Origin: an uncultured archaeon
GTDB taxonomy: Archaea > Hadarchaeota > Hadarchaeia > Hadarchaeales > WYZ-LMO6
DNA: 64,000 bases
Assembly: GCA_938074535.1 (NCBI GenBank)
Contig: CALJER010000017.1
Location: forward strand, 1-64,000
Reading direction: 5' to 3'
Position 1 is the first letter of the stretch; each line of letters starts with the position of its first letter. The translations under genes were made by a program, and so were the position numbers. This document shows, one piece after another, positions 6,295 through 13,442 of the stretch. Below the pieces are notes generated by a model that had not been told where the DNA came from, made no database searches, and saw only the letters and a list, made by a program, of their open reading frames with translations.

Positions 6295-7109
6295 ATAGCT
6301 TGCCTAAGCCTGCTAAGCATCTCGCTGTGCCTGCGGCAGAATTCCTCCTTCGGCTCCAGTTGGGACTTAATGACCTCCTCTTGCCAGTGGCTGTTGAAGA
6401 GTCTGCAAGTCAACTTATCGCAAAAAGGATTGCCGAAGACCTGGTAGAAGATTGCCTGCATCGCGTATCCCTTCATTACCTCCGTCAACCTTTCATCCTC
6501 ATAGTCGATGAATCTTCCCCTAAATTTTTCTCTAAGGATCTCAACCGGCAACCCGAGCATCGCATACTGTCTCCTGAGGAAATAGAACTCTCTGGGCATG
6601 GCTGGAGCCTCCACGACGCCAGTCGTCGAGATGATGGATGGAAAGCCATAAACACTCACTCGCATGTGGTATCTCCGATCACCCTCGTCAAAAGTGGCGA
6701 AAAGGCGACCAGTGAAAATGATATGGATATGCTCGAAACTCAGTTCTCCAGCCGGCAAAAGTTTCCGAAACAACACCTGAAGCTTGAACCCGTCATACAA
6801 CACCCCAACTCTCCCAATGCTGGGATTTCGCAAAAGCCTCTTCTCGAATTCCATCTCTGCGGGGAGTGGGTGAAAAAAGGTTTTAGGATTTGTTAAGTCC
6901 CTTACCCTTGTCTCTGCAACTTTGCGAGCGAGGATTTCCTCCAATTCTGGTGGGCTCGACAGGAGGGGGGAAGCTCTAATATCAACGATAGGCTCGCCTA
7001 ACTTCTCCCTCAGATAGGACGCTATCTCCCGGAGCCTGAACGATCGGGAAGGAAAATCCTCGTAAAGGTGGATTTTCGAAGGAACCAACGGCACTACTGA
7101 CTCCCCCAT
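6246..7109 (-). CDS. Uncharacterised archaeal protein downstream of thi4
   Basis: A 287-residue soluble protein that I cannot assign to a known function. It starts at an ATG 23 bases after the thi4 stop codon, so the two are almost certainly one transcript under the operator at 7940. The N-terminal half is mixed alpha/beta. The C-terminal part holds a possible metal site: Cys in NPFCDKLTC, then RLFNSHW, then Cys-x2-His in EFCRRHSEML. That pattern recalls an archaeal domain-of-unknown-function family described as putative metallopeptidases (possibly DUF6775), but I did not see a clear HExxH motif. The 3' end overlaps the ThiI-like gene by 49 bases on the opposite strand. Confidence 0.75.
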   Translation of the reverse strand: MGESVVPLVPSKIHLYEDFPSRSFRLREIASYLREKLGEPIVDIRASPLLSSPPELEEILARKVAETRVRDLTNPKTFFHPLPAEMEFEKRLLRNPSIGRVGVLYDGFKLQVLFRKLLPAGELSFEHIHIIFTGRLFATFDEGDRRYHMRVSVYGFPSIISTTGVVEAPAMPREFYFLRRQYAMLGLPVEILREKFRGRFIDYEDERLTEVMKGYAMQAIFYQVFGNPFCDKLTCRLFNSHWQEEVIKSQLEPKEEFCRRHSEMLSRLRQAIHNVSSSSAGCTSKVR

Positions 7110-7132
7110 TTAGACTACCCCCTCACCTTGCT

Positions 7133-7909
7133 TCAGAATCCTTTCAATTTTTGCATGGCGATCTCAGCAGCCTTCCTTCCGCTTAAAATCATGGCACCAA
7201 AAGTGGGCCCCATCCTCGGTAAGCCATAAGCCGTGGTCACGGCCATCCCAGCCACTATGAGGCCTGGATAGAGTTCACCCGTGTGCTCGACCACAAGATC
7301 TTCAGAGCGCTCCACCCACATCGCCCCATACCCCGGCACCTTGAGGAGGCCTCGCTTTTCGAGCAACCTCACTACCGCTGCCTCGTGTCCGGTGGCGTCA
7401 ATCACGAGCTTGCTTTCTAGGCCAATAGGATCCACACATGTAAGCTCTCTAGGCAACGTGGTCACAGGGGTCCAGTTCACCACCACGCCCGCAACCCGTC
7501 CTTCACGTAGCACTACATCCTCAATGAAAGTCATGTTGAGAAATTTTGCTCCAGCATCGCACGCAGCAGCTATCAGTTTCGAACATGCATGAGGACCATC
7601 TGTTACATAAAGTCCTCTGACGCTTTCTTTAAAAGGCACGCCAAGCTCACGGAGGACCTCATGCGCTGGAGCTCTTATGGTAACGGGATTGAATAGAAAA
7701 CCGCCTATCCAAAAACCTCCACCCAGATAGTTGTTCCTTTCTATCACAAGCACTCTGGCTTTTTTTGCTGCGAGTTCTCTAGCCGCCATCACTCCTGCCG
7801 GTCCTGCACCCACCACTACAACGTCACTCTCCGCGAAGCTATTGAGAGTGGCCAAAAACTCGGAAGCTATAGCTCTCGTTATTTCCTTTTCCCCAACTGG
7901 CTGGAACAT
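7133..7909 (-). CDS. thi4: Thiazole synthase Thi4, cysteine-type
   Basis: Thi4 makes the thiazole half of thiamine from NAD, glycine and a sulfur donor. The 258-residue protein has the FAD/NAD-binding GAGPAG loop (34-39), ERNNYLGGG, and the C-terminal [16 protein letters not shown] segment typical of the family. In methanococcal enzymes a His stands before VDP in the active-site loop and the enzyme uses sulfide; in yeast it is the sulfur-donating, single-turnover cysteine. Here the motif reads LTCVDP, so Cys158 is at that place. The enzyme may thus be of the self-sacrificing type or use a relayed sulfur. The gene has an operator promoter and an almost leaderless ATG, and heads a two-gene operon. 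Confidence 0.9.
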   Translation of the reverse strand: MFQPVGEKEITRAIASEFLATLNSFAESDVVVVGAGPAGVMAARELAAKKARVLVIERNNYLGGGFWIGGFLFNPVTIRAPAHEVLRELGVPFKESVRGLYVTDGPHACSKLIAAACDAGAKFLNMTFIEDVVLREGRVAGVVVNWTPVTTLPRELTCVDPIGLESKLVIDATGHEAAVVRLLEKRGLLKVPGYGAMWVERSEDLVVEHTGELYPGLIVAGMAVTTAYGLPRMGPTFGAMILSGRKAAEIAMQKLKGF

Positions 7910-7930
7910 CGTTTTATTTTTACTTCTCGC

Positions 7931-7952
7931 TATATAAATATAACGTCGTTAT
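7931..7952 (-). promoter_or_regulatory. thi4 promoter and operator
   Basis: On the minus strand a TATA box (TATTTATATA, 7931-7940) is preceded directly by the perfect operator ATAACGACGTTAT (plus-strand 7940-7952, ATAACGTCGTTAT). Here the palindrome covers the upstream (BRE) side of the TATA box. The expected start of transcription is close to the ATG at 7909. Confidence 0.72.
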
Positions 7953-8068
7953 TTCTCAGAGAACCCGCAGGAGCCAACAGGTTTACAAGGGAGACACGAG
8001 CTGCGCCGCCTTTGTAGGAGTTTAGGATAAGCTCTTCGAAGTTGGGAGCTCCCAACAGCGAAAGAGGT

Positions 8069-8491
8069 TCATAATCGCACCGTTTTCAAGGAGACCGCCA
8101 GTGGGTGACCTTTGGAAGTCATGGAAAAAATTTTTTCCCATCCAAAGGGGGCTTTGCTCACGGAGTAGTTTAAAGATTTGAGTCCTTCGTAGAGTCCTTC
8201 TATTATTCTAGCTGCTACCTCTGGCGTACTTATTTCATTAGAAAGGTGAACAAAGGGGAATACAACCAAGTTTCTCACACCCAAACGCCTAGCGTAGGAG
8301 ACAATCTCCTCAACACCTTTATTGATTACCCTATTGGGGTCACCACCATCACCTTTTTCGACGGTTACAAAAATAACCAAGACATCTTTGATAGCACAAC
8401 TCTTACATCCATCCTGTATCTCCTCAGCCGCTTTAGTTGGCTCGGTGACGAGGAAAGAGAAGTAATCGCAATGCAGGAGCAGGAGCTTCAT
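8069..8491 (-). CDS. Stand-alone threonyl-tRNA synthetase editing domain
   Basis: The 140-residue protein matches, over its whole length, the archaeal N-terminal editing domain of threonyl-tRNA synthetase (tRNA-Thr_ED), a DTD-like fold that removes serine from mischarged tRNA-Thr. It has MKLLLLHCDYFSF at the start, HLS with His82, APFGWEK with Lys120 and the KGHPLA end with His129; these are the conserved positions around the substrate pocket. There is no catalytic or anticodon-binding domain, and the frame ends normally. It is divergent from SepCysS and shares its operator, which suggests proofreading connected with cysteine or phosphoserine charging rather than threonine. That link is inference; trans-editing for a synthetase encoded elsewhere is the alternative. 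Confidence 0.85.
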   Translation of the reverse strand: MKLLLLHCDYFSFLVTEPTKAAEEIQDGCKSCAIKDVLVIFVTVEKGDGGDPNRVINKGVEEIVSYARRLGVRNLVVFPFVHLSNEISTPEVAARIIEGLYEGLKSLNYSVSKAPFGWEKIFSMTSKGHPLAVSLKTVRL

Positions 8492-8516
8492 ATGTACCTA
8501 ATAATGTAGTACCACA

Positions 8517-8541
8517 AGCTTTATAAATATAACGTTGTTAT
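8517..8541. promoter_or_regulatory. Divergent promoter and operator between editing domain and SepCysS
   Basis: TTTATAAATATA (8520-8531) can be read as a TATA box on both strands. ATAACGTTGTTAT (8529-8541), with perfect arms, overlaps its right side. To the right, SepCysS starts at 8561; to the left, the editing-domain ATG is at 8491, about 25 bases from the box, so leaderless. One operator can control both genes. Confidence 0.75.
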
Positions 8542-8560
8542 AATACAATGGGGCGATCAA

Positions 8561-9946
8561 ATGGGTGAGAATGCCGTGAGGGCGACCTTTGAAGCCCTAT
8601 TTGCTCTAACGGATCTAAGGCAAATTTTGCGAGAAACTAAACCTACTCATGACCTCGGCACCGAGCAAAAGAAAAAAGTGAGAGAAATCCTCGAAAAAGT
8701 GAAAAGGAGCCTGGATGTCATCGAACGTGACTTAAACAATTGCCAAGAGGAACTCAGTAAACTCGGGAAGATTGTGAACGGAATTGAAGTCAGGGAAAGG
8801 GAAGAACTGTTCATCAACATCCATCCCATTCAGCCGGGGGGGCGACTCACGCCTGAGGCTATGAAAGCCCTGATTGCGTATGGCGATGGTTATTCCACTT
8901 GCGATTGGTGCCGAAAACCCTTCAGGCTGGACAAGATCAAGAGACCACCCATCGAGGAATTTCACGCAGAATTGGCAGAGTTCCTTGGGATGGACCAAGC
9001 CAGAGTAGTCCCGGGTGCGAGGAGGGGTTTTCAAGCCGTAGTATCCTCGCTCGTTGAAAGAGGAGATCCGGTAATCGTTTCATCGCTCGCCCACTACACA
9101 GAGTTCTTGGCAGTGGAGGATGCGGGAGGAATCGTCAAAGAAGTCCCGCTGAACGAAAAGAACGTCATAACGGCAGACGCAGTAGCCCGGAAGATAGAGG
9201 AGGTTAAGAAAGAAACCGGAAGATTGCCCAGACTGATAATGATAGATCATTTTGATTACATGCTAGGAAACGAGCACGACGTTCGCGGAATCGCTAAGGT
9301 AGGAAGAGAATATGGGATACCCTTCTTATACAACGGGGCCTATACAATAGGCATCATGCCTGTAAACGGAAAAGAGATTGGCGCAGATTTCTTGGTCGGA
9401 TCCGGGCATAAATCGTTTGCATCGCCAGCGCCCTCTGGGATTGTAGCCACGAGCAACGAGTGGGCGGAGAAAATATTCAGGACTACTCAAATGGTAGGCG
9501 ATGTAACACGGAGAAAGTTCGGGATTAAGGAAGTTGAGATGCTGGGCTGTACCCTGATGGGCGCTAACCTCATCGGCATGATGGCCTCCTTTCCCGCCGT
9601 CAAGGAAAGGGTAAAACATTGGGACGAGGAACTTAAAAAAGCAAACTGGTTAGTGAATGAGTTTTTGAAGATTGAAGGAAACAAAGTCTTGAGTGAAATG
9701 CCCAGAAAACATACTCTAACGAAGGTGGATACTACCGAAAGCTTTGATAAGGTCGCTCGAACGCACAAAAGAAGAGGATTTTTCCTAAGCGACGAGCTGA
9801 GCGCCAGGAAAATAGTGGGGGAATTTGCGGGGGCTACAAGGAGTTGGAAATTGAACACATATGGACTGACTTGGAAGCAGGTTGCATATCTTGCTCAGGC
9901 CTTCAAGGATATTGCGAGAAAATACGGAATAAAAGTTCTGGAATAA
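8561..9946 (+). CDS. pscS: Sep-tRNA:Cys-tRNA synthase (SepCysS)
   Basis: SepCysS turns O-phosphoseryl-tRNA-Cys into Cys-tRNA-Cys with PLP and a sulfur donor, giving the cell its cysteine when CysRS is absent. The 461-residue protein has the PLP lysine Lys284 in SGHKSFASPAPSG and the three cysteines known to be needed: Cys114 and Cys117 (STCDWC) and Cys330 (EMLGCTLMGANLIG). It is about 65 residues longer than the methanocaldococcal enzyme at the N terminus. The extension (1-80) is helical and charged and resembles the SepCysE-like extensions reported on some SepCysS proteins, though I cannot confirm this. The SepRS gene is not in the window. The ATG at 8561 is in frame; an earlier ATG at 8548 stops after a few codons. 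Confidence 0.93.
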   Translation: MGENAVRATFEALFALTDLRQILRETKPTHDLGTEQKKKVREILEKVKRSLDVIERDLNNCQEELSKLGKIVNGIEVREREELFINIHPIQPGGRLTPEAMKALIAYGDGYSTCDWCRKPFRLDKIKRPPIEEFHAELAEFLGMDQARVVPGARRGFQAVVSSLVERGDPVIVSSLAHYTEFLAVEDAGGIVKEVPLNEKNVITADAVARKIEEVKKETGRLPRLIMIDHFDYMLGNEHDVRGIAKVGREYGIPFLYNGAYTIGIMPVNGKEIGADFLVGSGHKSFASPAPSGIVATSNEWAEKIFRTTQMVGDVTRRKFGIKEVEMLGCTLMGANLIGMMASFPAVKERVKHWDEELKKANWLVNEFLKIEGNKVLSEMPRKHTLTKVDTTESFDKVARTHKRRGFFLSDELSARKIVGEFAGATRSWKLNTYGLTWKQVAYLAQAFKDIARKYGIKVLE

Positions 9947-9989
9947 AACAGGCTACGAAAAAGTCTCCACGGGAACCTGCACTCCTAGC

Positions 9990-10646
9990 TTAAGCCCCGA
10001 AGCCTGGGGTGGGGAGGGCCTCCAGCCCCCTCCTGAAGACCCTCAGGAGGAGGAAGAGGGAGAGGAGGGCGTAGAGGCAGCCGGCGGCCAGGTCCTGCCA
10101 GTAGTGCTCGCCGAGGTAGAGGGTGGAGAACATCAGCAGGAGCCAGCTAAGCCCCCAGACGAAGGCCGGCGCCCTTCCCTGCCTGCGGGCGAAGAAGAGG
10201 GCGAGCAAACCGTTGGCGGCGTGAAGGCTGGGGAAGGCCCCCCAGGGGAAGGCGTTGAACCTCTCCGTAACCCCGAAGAGCTCCCTCCTCACCTCCCTCA
10301 CCCCCGATACGGCCATGCGGGGTGGAGAAACGGGAAAGAGGAGCCAGGTGGCAAAGCCCAGGAGCTGGCACAGGCCAAAGACCCAGAAGTACTCCTTGAA
10401 GGACCTGCTGTCGCCGGCGAAAAGGAGGAGCAGGGCCGTGGCGTAGATCAGGAAGAGATAACCGAAGGAGTAAACGGCCACCCACCACCTGTCCGAGAGC
10501 TCTCCCGAGAGGTGCTCCTGCAGGAAGAGGACCTCTTCCCCCCCGAAGCTGTGGGGGGAGGAGGGCGCGGGAAAGGCCCTGGGGAGGGCGTCCAGGACCA
10601 GCGTCAAAAGGAGGAAGAGCAGGAAGGGGGTGGTGAGGCCCCTCAC
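9990..10646 (-). CDS. PAP2-family membrane phosphatase
   Basis: A 218-residue integral membrane protein of the PAP2 / Aur1-like phosphatase superfamily, which handles lipid phosphates or transfers phospho-head groups. The active-site motifs are FPWGAFPSLHAANG and GEHYWQDLAAG, giving the two catalytic His and the Asp. About six hydrophobic helices are seen. The GTG start overlaps the stop of the DUF166 gene as GTGA, so the three genes GalT-like, DUF166 and PAP2 form one operon. The substrate is not evident; a glycolipid or isoprenoid phosphate would fit with a sugar-nucleotide enzyme upstream. Confidence 0.85.
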   Translation of the reverse strand: MRGLTTPFLLFLLLTLVLDALPRAFPAPSSPHSFGGEEVLFLQEHLSGELSDRWWVAVYSFGYLFLIYATALLLLFAGDSRSFKEYFWVFGLCQLLGFATWLLFPVSPPRMAVSGVREVRRELFGVTERFNAFPWGAFPSLHAANGLLALFFARRQGRAPAFVWGLSWLLLMFSTLYLGEHYWQDLAAGCLYALLSLFLLLRVFRRGLEALPTPGFGA

Positions 10647-11353
10647 CCTTTTCCGCACCTGCCTCCACCCCCCAAGAAGAGCTTCTCCCTCTGGGCGTAC
10701 CTCTCCTCCATCTCCCTCACCAGGGAGTCTAACTCCTCCGCCCTGACCGCTCCCGTCTCCACCAGCGCTTTGGCCAGCTCCCTGGCCTGCACCACCTCCG
10801 CCAGCTCCCTGTCGCACGTCCTCCCGAAGGCGGGTGCCCTGCAGTTCTGCCCCACCCTGAGCCCGAAGTACCTGACGGTGTCCGGGGAGGCGGGCTTCCC
10901 CTCCAGAGCGCTGGAGGCCTCCGCGGTGGAGCCGCAGGGAGATCCCCTCAGGAGCCTCACCTTCGCGATCCTCCCGTTCTCCACCTCCAGCCCGAACCTG
11001 GGCCTGCCGAAGAAGCGGGCGAACTCGTCGAAGACCTTCACCCCCGTGTTCCCCTCCAGGGAGCACATGGTGGGGGGCGCGAGCACGTGCGGGTTCCTCC
11101 CCCTCGCCTGGCGCAAAAAGCCCTCCCCGAAGCTCACCCCCAGGATGGTGGGCACCCCCTTCCCCGCCACCTCCAGCGCCACGTCAGGGTGCCTGGCGTA
11201 GGAGAGGTAGAGGTCGCAGGGCGGAAGCTCCAGCTCGAGCTCGTCCACCACCGGGGAGGAAGGAAAGTCCACCAGGATCCACTCCACCCTGAACCTCTTC
11301 CCCACGTTCTCCCTCGCCCTCTCCCCGTACTTCCCGTCCGAGACGATCCCCAC
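10643..11353 (-). CDS. DUF166 family protein
   Basis: A 236-residue protein of the archaeal DUF166 family, whose function is not established. It has the family start GIVSDGKYGERA, a PPCDLYLSYARHPDVAL segment, LAPPTMCSLEG, and cysteine-containing motifs GSPCGSTAEA and GRTCDREL. The GTG at 11353 lies two bases after the stop of the GalT-like gene. A CTG six bases upstream overlaps that stop and cannot be excluded. It ends in a GTGA overlap with the PAP2 gene. Confidence 0.8.
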   Translation of the reverse strand: MGIVSDGKYGERARENVGKRFRVEWILVDFPSSPVVDELELELPPCDLYLSYARHPDVALEVAGKGVPTILGVSFGEGFLRQARGRNPHVLAPPTMCSLEGNTGVKVFDEFARFFGRPRFGLEVENGRIAKVRLLRGSPCGSTAEASSALEGKPASPDTVRYFGLRVGQNCRAPAFGRTCDRELAEVVQARELAKALVETGAVRAEELDSLVREMEERYAQREKLFLGGGGRCGKG

Positions 11354-11355
11354 CC

Positions 11356-12399
11356 TCAGCCCTCTCCCCCCTCGAAAACTTTCCTGAGCCTCGCCGCCAG
11401 CTCCTCCGGCACGGTCTCCACCACGGGTTCGTACTGGAACCTCTCCATGAACCCGCTGTCGCTGGTGTAGAGGGGGCGGAGGGGCGGGCGGGAGATGAGC
11501 CTGAGGGTGAGCCTGTGGTACCCTCTGCTCCCCCCTCCCTCGGGGCCCGAGAAGGAGGTGAGGTTGAAGGTCTCCACCCCCAGGTCCGCGTATCCCTTCA
11601 GGAGGAGGGAGAGCCCCTCGGCCAGCTCCCTCACCTCCTCCTCCCCCACCTCCCCGAAACAGGAGCTCTCCCTGAAGACGGCCCAGACCTCGTTCTGCCC
11701 CTGCGGGGCGAAGGCGGCAAGCCAGCAGATTCCCTCGCCCTCCCCTATCCACCTCTCCCCCCTCCTGCGCTCCTCCCTCAGCAGGTCGAGCCAGAAGTTC
11801 CTCCCCGTTCTCCTCCTGTACCTCCTCCCCCCCTCCATCACCCTCCCCAGCCAGAAGGTGGGGGTGCGGTCGGCGAGGAGCTGGAAGTGCGGGTGCACGA
11901 TGCTGGCCGCGGCGGAGGGGAGGTGGTTCCAGTTCAGCATCAGGTACTCACTCCCCGGCTCCACCTCCCTCACCCTCCCGAAGTACTCCAGGGAGAGGCG
12001 CAGCGCGTCCTCCAGCATGCGGGGAGGGAACTCGCGGACGGTGAGGAGGTGCTCCCTGCTCAGGACCACCACGGCGTGGAACTCGGCGAAGGGGAAGAGG
12101 TTGGGGAAGAGCACTGCCTCCCCCCTCCTCATCCTCTCCTCCCCGAACTCGGGCGGGAGCTTGGGGGTGGAGCGCTCCAGGTTCTCGGGGCAGAAGAAGC
12201 ACCCGCTGGCCGAGGCCTTCAGGAGCTCCAGTGGGCTCTCCCCCATCGCCTGCCTCACCCTCTTCGCCCTCTCCAGGTTGATCCTGCTCCACCTTCCCGT
12301 GAGGGGGTCCCTCCTGAACTCCACCCTCTGGGCCACGGGGGTGAATCCCTCCAGGGGGCTGAGGAAGCGGGCTATCCTCACCTCCTTGCGAAAAAACAT
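11356..12399 (-). CDS. galT: Galactose-1-phosphate uridylyltransferase-like protein
   Basis: A 347-residue HIT-superfamily nucleotidyltransferase. GalT exchanges UMP between UDP-glucose and galactose-1-phosphate through a histidine adduct. The active-site pattern is HPHFQ in SIVHPHFQLLADR, and the N-terminal CFFCPEN motif matches the zinc site of GalT and ADP/ATP-sulfurylase-like relatives. The pattern FNLTSFSGPEG near the C terminus also fits. The sugar specificity cannot be read from the sequence. The ATG at 12399 lies just downstream of an AT-rich divergent promoter shared with the DUF4443 gene. It heads the operon with DUF166 and PAP2. Confidence 0.82.
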   Translation of the reverse strand: MFFRKEVRIARFLSPLEGFTPVAQRVEFRRDPLTGRWSRINLERAKRVRQAMGESPLELLKASASGCFFCPENLERSTPKLPPEFGEERMRRGEAVLFPNLFPFAEFHAVVVLSREHLLTVREFPPRMLEDALRLSLEYFGRVREVEPGSEYLMLNWNHLPSAAASIVHPHFQLLADRTPTFWLGRVMEGGRRYRRRTGRNFWLDLLREERRRGERWIGEGEGICWLAAFAPQGQNEVWAVFRESSCFGEVGEEEVRELAEGLSLLLKGYADLGVETFNLTSFSGPEGGGSRGYHRLTLRLISRPPLRPLYTSDSGFMERFQYEPVVETVPEELAARLRKVFEGGEG

Positions 12400-12438
12400 C
12401 GACCAAATATTAAGGGGGGTAGAAATATAGGTGATGGT
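12400..12438. promoter_or_regulatory. Divergent promoter galT-like / DUF4443
   Basis: A 39-base AT-rich spacer holds AAATATTAAG (12405-12414) and AAATATAG (12423-12430), which can serve as TATA boxes for the two outward-facing genes. There is no room for a long leader on either side. Confidence 0.5.
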
Positions 12439-13005
12439 ATGGGCAGGGGACCCCTTCCCAGGTTCAACGAAGTCCACGTGAGGGCGGCGCTGGAGCTGAT
12501 CCACAGGATGGGAAGGGTGGGAAGGCCGGAGCTGGGGGAGAGACTGGGGCTGGGTGAGGGAAGCACCAGAAGCCTTCTCCTTCTCCTGAGAAAGAGGGGG
12601 CTGGTCAGGCCTTCCAGGGGGGGCCATACCCTGACCGAGAGGGGCAGGAAGGAACTGGGGGAGCCCCTGCAGTTCGTGAGGCTGAACTGCGGTGCCCTCA
12701 CCGTGGGGGAGGTGGATGTGGCCGTGCTGGTGAGGGGGGCCGCGGAGAAGGTGAGGGGAGGGGTGGAGGAGAGGGATGAGGCCATCAAGGCGGGGGCGGA
12801 GGGAGCCACCGTCCTGATCTTCAGGAAAGGTGCGCTGTGCTTCCCGGACAGCGGAAGGGAAGTGGGCGGAAAAGTGGGGAGGGAACTGGTGAAGAGGCTG
12901 AAGCCTGCGGAAGGGGATGTGGTGATCATAGGGACGGGAAAAAAGGAAGTGGAGGCGGAGATGGGGGCCAGGGCGGCCGCCATGAGGCTGCAGAGGAAGC
13001 GGTGA
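12439..13005 (+). CDS. DUF4443 winged-helix protein
   Basis: A 188-residue archaeal protein with an N-terminal winged helix (about residues 10-70, with a GRPELGERLGLGEGSTRSLLLLL recognition region and a HTLTERGRKEL wing) and a DUF4443 effector-like domain (about 75-188). Such proteins are thought to be transcription regulators; the ligand is unknown. It is divergent from the GalT-like gene and may control it. The ATG at 12439 is the first in-frame start after the promoter. Its stop is three bases from the convergent DUF4430 gene. Confidence 0.8.
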   Translation: MGRGPLPRFNEVHVRAALELIHRMGRVGRPELGERLGLGEGSTRSLLLLLRKRGLVRPSRGGHTLTERGRKELGEPLQFVRLNCGALTVGEVDVAVLVRGAAEKVRGGVEERDEAIKAGAEGATVLIFRKGALCFPDSGREVGGKVGRELVKRLKPAEGDVVIIGTGKKEVEAEMGARAAAMRLQRKR

Positions 13006-13008
13006 TCA

Positions 13009-13437
13009 TCAGCCGGGCACCTCGTACCTGAACTTCACGTTGTCGCCGTCCCTGAGCTCGTAGGAACCCGCCCCCACGCTGGCGTACTCCCACCTGCTGT
13101 TCTCCCATACGTAGAACATCCAGTATTTGCCTCCAGCGGGGTCGTTGCTGAGCCCGTTGATGGAAGTGATGAACTCCCCCAGCCCCGCGTAGTGCCGGGT
13201 CTCCACCGCAGCCACCCTTTTGAGGGCCTCCAGGGCCGTGGCACCCTTGGCGAGATGCACCCTGTAGGAGAGCTCCCCCTCCCCGTTGTCCACGACCACA
13301 CCAGCGTCCACGGTGATGAGGGTTCCCTCCAGCTCCTTCAGGTCCGCGCGCAGGTCCGAAACTTGGTACCCCAGGTACACCGTTCCCATGGCCAGCACCA
13401 CCAGCACCACCAAAATGCCCTTGGTCACCTCTTCCAT
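13009..13437 (-). CDS. DUF4430 membrane-anchored protein
   Basis: A 142-residue protein with one N-terminal membrane anchor (about 6-24) followed by a DUF4430 domain (transcobalamin-like C-terminal fold), recognised by GATALEALKRV, ITSINGL, and GKYWMFYVWE. The domain is exposed outside the cell and is often found with vitamin or cofactor uptake systems. It lies five bases after the membrane protein gene at 13443 and is clearly in the same operon, so the pair may capture and import a small ligand. The ligand is not known. Confidence 0.85.
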   Translation of the reverse strand: MEEVTKGILVVLVVLAMGTVYLGYQVSDLRADLKELEGTLITVDAGVVVDNGEGELSYRVHLAKGATALEALKRVAAVETRHYAGLGEFITSINGLSNDPAGGKYWMFYVWENSRWEYASVGAGSYELRDGDNVKFRYEVPG

Positions 13438-13442
13438 CCCTC

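Noticed and set aside
6291-6896. A 201-codon plus-strand frame just after the ThiI-like gene.
   Set aside because: It lies wholly opposite the 287-residue gene downstream of thi4, has no recognisable motif, and lacks a promoter.
8041-8056. GTTGGGAGCTCCCAAC as a terminator of the editing-domain gene.
   Set aside because: It is a perfect palindrome, but no T-tract follows on the minus strand and archaeal termination does not need such hairpins. Kept only as part of a finding.
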